6,532 nucleotides of DNA from Candidatus Bathyarchaeota archaeon. Its GTDB lineage: Archaea; Thermoproteota; Bathyarchaeia; Bathyarchaeales; Bathyarchaeaceae. The notes beneath the pieces were generated by a model. It did not search any database and was not told where the DNA came from. It saw only the letters and a list, made by a program, of their open reading frames with translations. The DNA lies in assembly GCA_003662715.1 (NCBI GenBank), contig QMYO01000094.1, forward strand, positions 1 through 6,532, in the 5' to 3' direction. The translations under genes were made by a program, and so were the position numbers. This document shows, in pieces, positions 4,467 to 6,532 of this stretch. Each line of letters begins with the position of its first letter. The first letter of the stretch is position 1.

Positions 4467-5020
4467 CTGAGCAGTTCTCTTCTAGCCCTAAGGTATTCCC
4501 CGTATTTTTCTATTGCCTCCTTCAATTTAGGGCTTTTCATAATAGCTAACATCCTAATATCCCTAGATGCCCTCCTAGGGTTAACAGGTATTTCCCAAAG
4601 ATCCTCAATTGCCTTAATAAACCTTTTAACCTCGTCCCTGCAGAAGAAGGGTGTAACATCTTTGCATAGAAACTCAATATCTCTTAAGGCCCTAACCCTA
4701 TCCCTATATGCTAAGTAGTAGTCATCTATAGCTTTGAAAAACTCGTATGCGTCAACACATCTTCCGAAAACACATACTTTACCATCCCTGTATTCTAACA
4801 TACCGCCTCTAATAATCCATGGAATCCTCATTATGATTTCTCTTGCGGGTAATCGTTCACCTAAGAGAATAGATCCGAGCTCCCTAATTCTCCTGGCTGC
4901 TTCACGTTGCCTCCTATATGCGTCCCCTAAATCCCTAATTGCGTTGTCGCATGGTCCGAAAACGGTTATTTGGGGAAGCCAGCTACTAGAAGCTCTAGTA
5001 TATGATGTTGTCCACGTCAT
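4445..5020 (-). CDS. 191-aa Arg-rich helical protein, function unknown
   Basis: Mostly helical, with many Arg residues. A Ser/Thr-rich N-terminus (1-15) is followed by a helix RDLGDAYRRQREAARRIRELG (about 29-49), then MRIPWIIRGG and a short hairpin with C83 and C88 (VCVFGRC). Next come an aromatic DDYYLAYRDRVRAL helix (about 99-112), a CKDVTPFFC segment (C119, C127) and further helices to the end, with C186 near the C-terminus. The even number and close spacing of cysteines suggest disulfides or a metal site. It has no membrane helix. Its ATG overlaps the upstream TGA (ATGA at 5017-5020), so it is probably translated in step with the metalloprotease-like protein. A structural or scaffold role is a guess from context only. 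Confidence 0.8.
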   Translation of the reverse strand: MTWTTSYTRASSSWLPQITVFGPCDNAIRDLGDAYRRQREAARRIRELGSILLGERLPAREIIMRIPWIIRGGMLEYRDGKVCVFGRCVDAYEFFKAIDDYYLAYRDRVRALRDIEFLCKDVTPFFCRDEVKRFIKAIEDLWEIPVNPRRASRDIRMLAIMKSPKLKEAIEKYGEYLRARRELLRCAGMIL

Positions 5021-5970
5021 TGCCCTACAGCTTTACGCGCTATTTCCTCCGCCAAGTTTTCGTCTTTAACTCCGAGAGCATGTGCTAGCTCGTGGGCAAC
5101 TATTTTCTCCTTCTCCTCTTCAGAAAGGGTTTCCCAGCATTCGCAGTTGTAAAGTTGCTTCACAGGTTTAAGGTCAGGGTTGGTGGCGGCACATGCTTCG
5201 AAACCGTCTTTAACAACAACGCCTTCACTAACAACAAGCTCCACAGGTTTAAGCTTAACACCTGTCTCTGATGCTGCCTTAACAACCTTAGGCATAACCT
5301 TCTCTATTTTCTTTTTAACATCTACAATACATGTTGGTCTATCGACAATCCTAACAATAGGAGCCGTTTTAATTTCCGCCTTTTCAGCTTCCATCTCTTT
5401 AATAGCTTTTTCAAGAGCTTTCAAAGCCTGAACAGCAGGTGAAAGCATTTTCCTAACGGACCTAAGCATGTTAGCCATTTCCTCGTAGTTTCTATCGCCG
5501 TTTAACAGCCTTTCCTCAACATCTTCAACAACTTCTAGAAGCCTATCATATGCTTCGCACTCTTCAGGTGTACGACAGAACTTCTTACCTTCACGACTGT
5601 ATTGCCGGAGCGCCGGGAAGTGGTTTTCGATTAAACAAGCATAGCATAGTTTTGCTTCCTTACCTTTAGCGGCTCTTAAATGGTCTTCCGCTGCTACGAG
5701 ATGTTCTAGGGCCATTCTCCTAGTGTATTCTGCTGCTTCATCCCTTGTAAAAGCCGCTTCACTGCTTGTAGAGGATACTTCATGTTCATGTTCCGCCATG
5801 GTTTCTAACGGTTTCTCCTCAACCATTTTTTCCGTTTCAAACGTTTTTCCTGCGGGTGCTTCTTCAGGTTTCTCGTATGGTAGGGTAATTTTGGGTGTTG
5901 AACTGTACGAGTCTATTAGCATGTACACTACGTTTAAAACAATGTCTTTCGCTAGGTTTTTTAAGCTCAT
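5017..5970 (-). CDS. 317-aa protein with C-terminal HExxH zinc-metalloprotease motif
   Basis: Residues 291-300 read VAHELAHALG: H293-E294-x2-H297, the zinc-binding and catalytic signature of zincin metallopeptidases. An acidic run follows, with E304 or E308 as possible third ligand, as in small HELAH proteins. The motif is only 20 residues from the end, so the fold would lie mainly in about residues 203-317. Before it come an N-terminal helix, a Glu/Pro/Ser/Thr-rich linker (about 24-75), a helical part with C109-x2-C112-x4-H117 and C132/C138 (about 76-140), and a long coiled-coil-like stretch (140-202). It has no signal peptide. It shares ATGA overlaps with both neighbours. The motif is clear; activity, substrate and the role of the CxxC helical part are unknown. 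It might process coat or membrane proteins of the same operon. Confidence 0.85.
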   Translation of the reverse strand: MSLKNLAKDIVLNVVYMLIDSYSSTPKITLPYEKPEEAPAGKTFETEKMVEEKPLETMAEHEHEVSSTSSEAAFTRDEAAEYTRRMALEHLVAAEDHLRAAKGKEAKLCYACLIENHFPALRQYSREGKKFCRTPEECEAYDRLLEVVEDVEERLLNGDRNYEEMANMLRSVRKMLSPAVQALKALEKAIKEMEAEKAEIKTAPIVRIVDRPTCIVDVKKKIEKVMPKVVKAASETGVKLKPVELVVSEGVVVKDGFEACAATNPDLKPVKQLYNCECWETLSEEEKEKIVAHELAHALGVKDENLAEEIARKAVGQ

Positions 5971-6290
5971 CTTTTCCTCGCCTTAGCTAAAACTATTAAG
6001 CTTAAACCTGCGAGTGCTCCAGCGGCAATAATGCCCCAAGGTATTTTAGCTGGAGGCTTAGCTGTGGTCGATGTTTGAACCTTATATCTTCCAGGCTCCT
6101 TAAACGTCCACGTGAACTCGTAGTATCCATCTCTTAAAGTTTCAGTGTCTGCTACGATCTCGTCGTTTATTAGCAAATATATTTTAGCTCCTTCAACTGG
6201 CTCCCCGTTTTTAGTTAGTTCCCCATGGAACACGACTGGCTCATTAACATACGCTACTTCTGGACCGTAAAGTGTAAGCTTATATTGCAT
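5967..6290 (-). CDS. 107-aa Ig-like protein with C-terminal membrane anchor
   Basis: Residues 3-75 show an Ig-like beta-sandwich pattern: VNEPVVFHGEL, NGEPVEGAKIYLLIND, then DGYYEFTWTF and EPGRYKVQ, as in extracellular Ig-like repeats of surface proteins. A Pro/Lys linker (79-83) leads to one membrane helix (about 84-102, IPWGIIAAGALAGLSLIV) and a basic tail AKARKR. The basic tail should stay inside, placing the Ig domain outside the cell or on a virion surface. There is no N-terminal signal peptide, and an in-frame TAA directly before the ATG rules out a longer form. GGTGGAG a few bases upstream supports the start. It is 36 nt behind a two-helix membrane protein and overlaps the metalloprotease-like gene by ATGA. 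It is probably an envelope or cell-surface protein. Confidence 0.85.
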   Translation of the reverse strand: MQYKLTLYGPEVAYVNEPVVFHGELTKNGEPVEGAKIYLLINDEIVADTETLRDGYYEFTWTFKEPGRYKVQTSTTAKPPAKIPWGIIAAGALAGLSLIVLAKARKR

Positions 6291-6326
6291 TTACTCCACC
6301 ACTATATTATTTTCCAAGGCGAACAT

Positions 6327-6532
6327 TTATTTTTTAATGGCTGAAATAAAAGCGGCTAAACCAGCACCCGCAGCCGCTAAGCCGAGAAGCCACCATACTT
6401 CTCTCGGAATCGCAGCTGGAAGCTCCTTAATGATCAGGAAGGTGAAAACAGCTGCTACTGCAAAACACACTGCGATAATTACCGCGGCAATTACAAGCCC
6501 TGACACTGGGCTGTGAACTTTATACCTTACTG
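6327..6532 (-). CDS. Partial two-helix membrane protein, 5' end outside the window
   Basis: An open frame enters from the right edge and ends at TAA 6327-6329, giving at least 67 residues. It holds two hydrophobic helices, GLVIAAVIIAVCFAVAAV.. (about 11-34 of the visible part) and VWWLLGLAAAGAGLAAFISA (about 45-64), joined by a short KELPAAIPRE turn and ending in KK. It therefore forms a membrane hairpin at its C-terminus. Small two-helix hairpins are typical of membrane-embedded virion proteins, including coats of spindle-shaped archaeal viruses, but the resemblance is only in shape and the N-terminus is missing. It is followed after 36 nt by the Ig-like membrane protein on the same strand, so the two are likely cotranscribed from a promoter outside the window. 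Confidence 0.75.
   Translation of the reverse strand, partial: VRYKVHSPVSGLVIAAVIIAVCFAVAAVFTFLIIKELPAAIPREVWWLLGLAAAGAGLAAFISAIKK

Noticed and set aside
4101..5069. Several plus-strand frames of 70-110 codons across the minus-strand operon
   Set aside because: All are Ser/Leu/Ile-rich antisense images, none with a good ribosome site, and they overlap each other and the coherent chain of minus-strand genes.
5180..5986. Plus-strand frames opposite the metalloprotease-like gene
   Set aside because: Thr/Ser/Ala-rich antisense translations of a Glu/Lys/Val-rich protein; no promoter or ribosome site.
1..6532. CRISPR array, tRNA gene, insertion sequence or integrase site
   Set aside because: I saw no regularly spaced repeats, no cloverleaf-like sequence, no transposase or recombinase motifs and no long direct repeats. 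Only short words are shared by the two paralog genes, such as gttgctagcg at 2841-2850 and 3085-3094, explained by their common origin.

Overview
The window looks archaeal, most likely from a thermophile, and probably belongs to a virus, provirus or other mobile element rather than a core chromosomal region. Reasons: strong GGAGGTGAT/GGTG-type Shine-Dalgarno sites, archaeal TATA boxes just ahead of very short leaders, T-tract ends in place of hairpins, packed small genes with 1-34 nt overlaps, Lys/Glu/Arg-rich proteins with AGG/AGA arginine codons, and several CxxC or paired-cysteine proteins. I recognise no housekeeping gene, no tRNA or rRNA, no integrase, polymerase, terminase or portal, and no CRISPR array. 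The viral reading is an inference from layout and protein style, not from a hallmark gene.

Layout. (1) 1-1901, plus strand: a promoter-like AT-rich start, then three overlapping genes (262 aa with an N-terminal CxxC/CxxC finger, 69 aa, 213 aa with a C-terminal zinc ribbon), a T-rich gap and a 61-aa helical protein. (2) 2587-1885, minus strand: a 71-aa ribbon-helix-helix regulator followed by a 156-aa protein whose end overlaps the 61-aa gene tail to tail by 17 nt. (3) 2667-3141, plus strand: two tandem paralogous 76-aa basic, helical proteins sharing two cysteines and an EYRSIWG tail. They face the regulator gene across an 80-nt control region with one shared TATA box and a palindrome. (4) 6532-3181, minus strand: a long overlapping operon. 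In order it encodes a two-helix membrane protein (5' end outside the window), an Ig-like protein with a C-terminal membrane anchor, a 317-aa protein ending in an HELAH zinc-metalloprotease motif, a 191-aa helical protein, a 224-aa protein with an HLH histidine motif, two small helical proteins, and a CxxC plus helix-turn-helix protein.

How it may work together (inference). The regulator probably controls its own gene and the paralog pair through the shared control region. The pair has the hallmarks of an abundant structural or DNA-coating product: small, basic, duplicated, with its own promoter. The minus-strand operon joins membrane-associated proteins to a protease, as would suit a virion assembly, maturation or exit module. 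The three-gene plus operon at the left, with two zinc-finger proteins, is more like an accessory or regulatory unit. Start codons at 1716, 2667, 3462, 3638 and 3820 were chosen from Shine-Dalgarno spacing, promoter geometry, paralog alignment or ATGA overlaps rather than from the longest frame.
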